A stretch of 5,166 nucleotides of DNA from JBEKHI01 sp050012355 (GTDB lineage Bacteria; Actinomycetota; Actinomycetes; Streptosporangiales; Streptosporangiaceae): the NCBI GenBank assembly GCA_050012355.1, contig JBEKHI010000511.1, forward strand, positions 1-5,166, written 5' to 3'. The translations under genes and the position numbers were made by a program. The notes below the pieces were generated by a model. That model was not told the origin of the DNA. It worked only from the letters and a program-made list of their open reading frames with translations, and searched no databases. Numbering within the stretch: position 1 is the first letter of the stretch; each line of letters begins with the position of its first letter. Of the stretch, positions 5,159 through 5,166 are shown piece after piece.

Positions 5159-5166
5159 TGCGCAGC

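Larger units (their letters stand above)
4640..5166. other. Intergenic region without a convincing gene, rich in dyads and short repeats
   Basis: No reading frame here has a plausible start, a ribosome site and a recognisable protein. The open frames are short, of odd composition (Arg/Pro/Ser-rich) and overlap one another. The first stretch, 4640-4740, is less GC-rich than the genes. The region holds several inverted repeats (4687-4699, 4751-4786, 4794-4817, 4969-4989, 5020-5033, 5077-5109, 5113-5123), a CTTGC triplet repeat (4820-4834) and an AATGCC doublet (5091-5102). No tRNA, rRNA or CRISPR pattern was seen. It may contain the 3' end of the two-component transcript and the upstream region of a gene beyond the right edge, and possibly a decayed mobile element. 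Confidence 0.6.

Overview
The window reads as chromosomal DNA of a high-GC actinobacterium. Codon third positions are strongly G/C, a GTG start is possible for one gene, and the protein families (ABC-2 exporter subunits, DesK/NarL-type two-component proteins with the HDVVAH box) are of actinobacterial style. The sequence alone does not give a genus.

Layout. Positions 1-2564 hold a leftward, translationally coupled ABC-2 exporter operon. From its promoter end it contains an ATPase (2564-1614), a six-helix membrane subunit (1621-731) and a second, different ATPase (734 to the left edge, truncated by the window). Adjacent genes overlap by 8 and 4 bases. A short divergent control region (about 2565-2717) separates this operon from a rightward two-component operon: a six-helix histidine kinase (2718 or 2685 to 3965) and a NarL/FixJ response regulator (3962-4639), overlapping by ATGA. 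The remaining 527 bases (4640-5166) contain no convincing gene. They are rich in dyads and short repeats and may include a decayed insertion-sequence end.

How the genes may work together. A sensor kinase with almost no extracytoplasmic domain, a NarL-type regulator and a divergent ABC-2 exporter are the components of envelope-stress or drug-export detoxification modules such as Bacillus LnrJK-LnrLMN. The likely reading is that the kinase senses a membrane-active compound or the exporter's state, and the regulator drives the exporter operon through the shared intergenic region. That is inference from layout; the substrate cannot be deduced. The alternation ATPase-permease-ATPase suggests that a second permease gene lies just beyond the left edge.

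Novelty. I see no clearly undescribed system. The points most worth a second look are the matching leaderless-type promoter geometry on both sides of the divergent region, a 19-base repeat with a palindromic core (17/19 identical) in the 3' non-coding region, and a long G-U-rich hairpin that would fold only in RNA transcribed rightward from the two-component operon.
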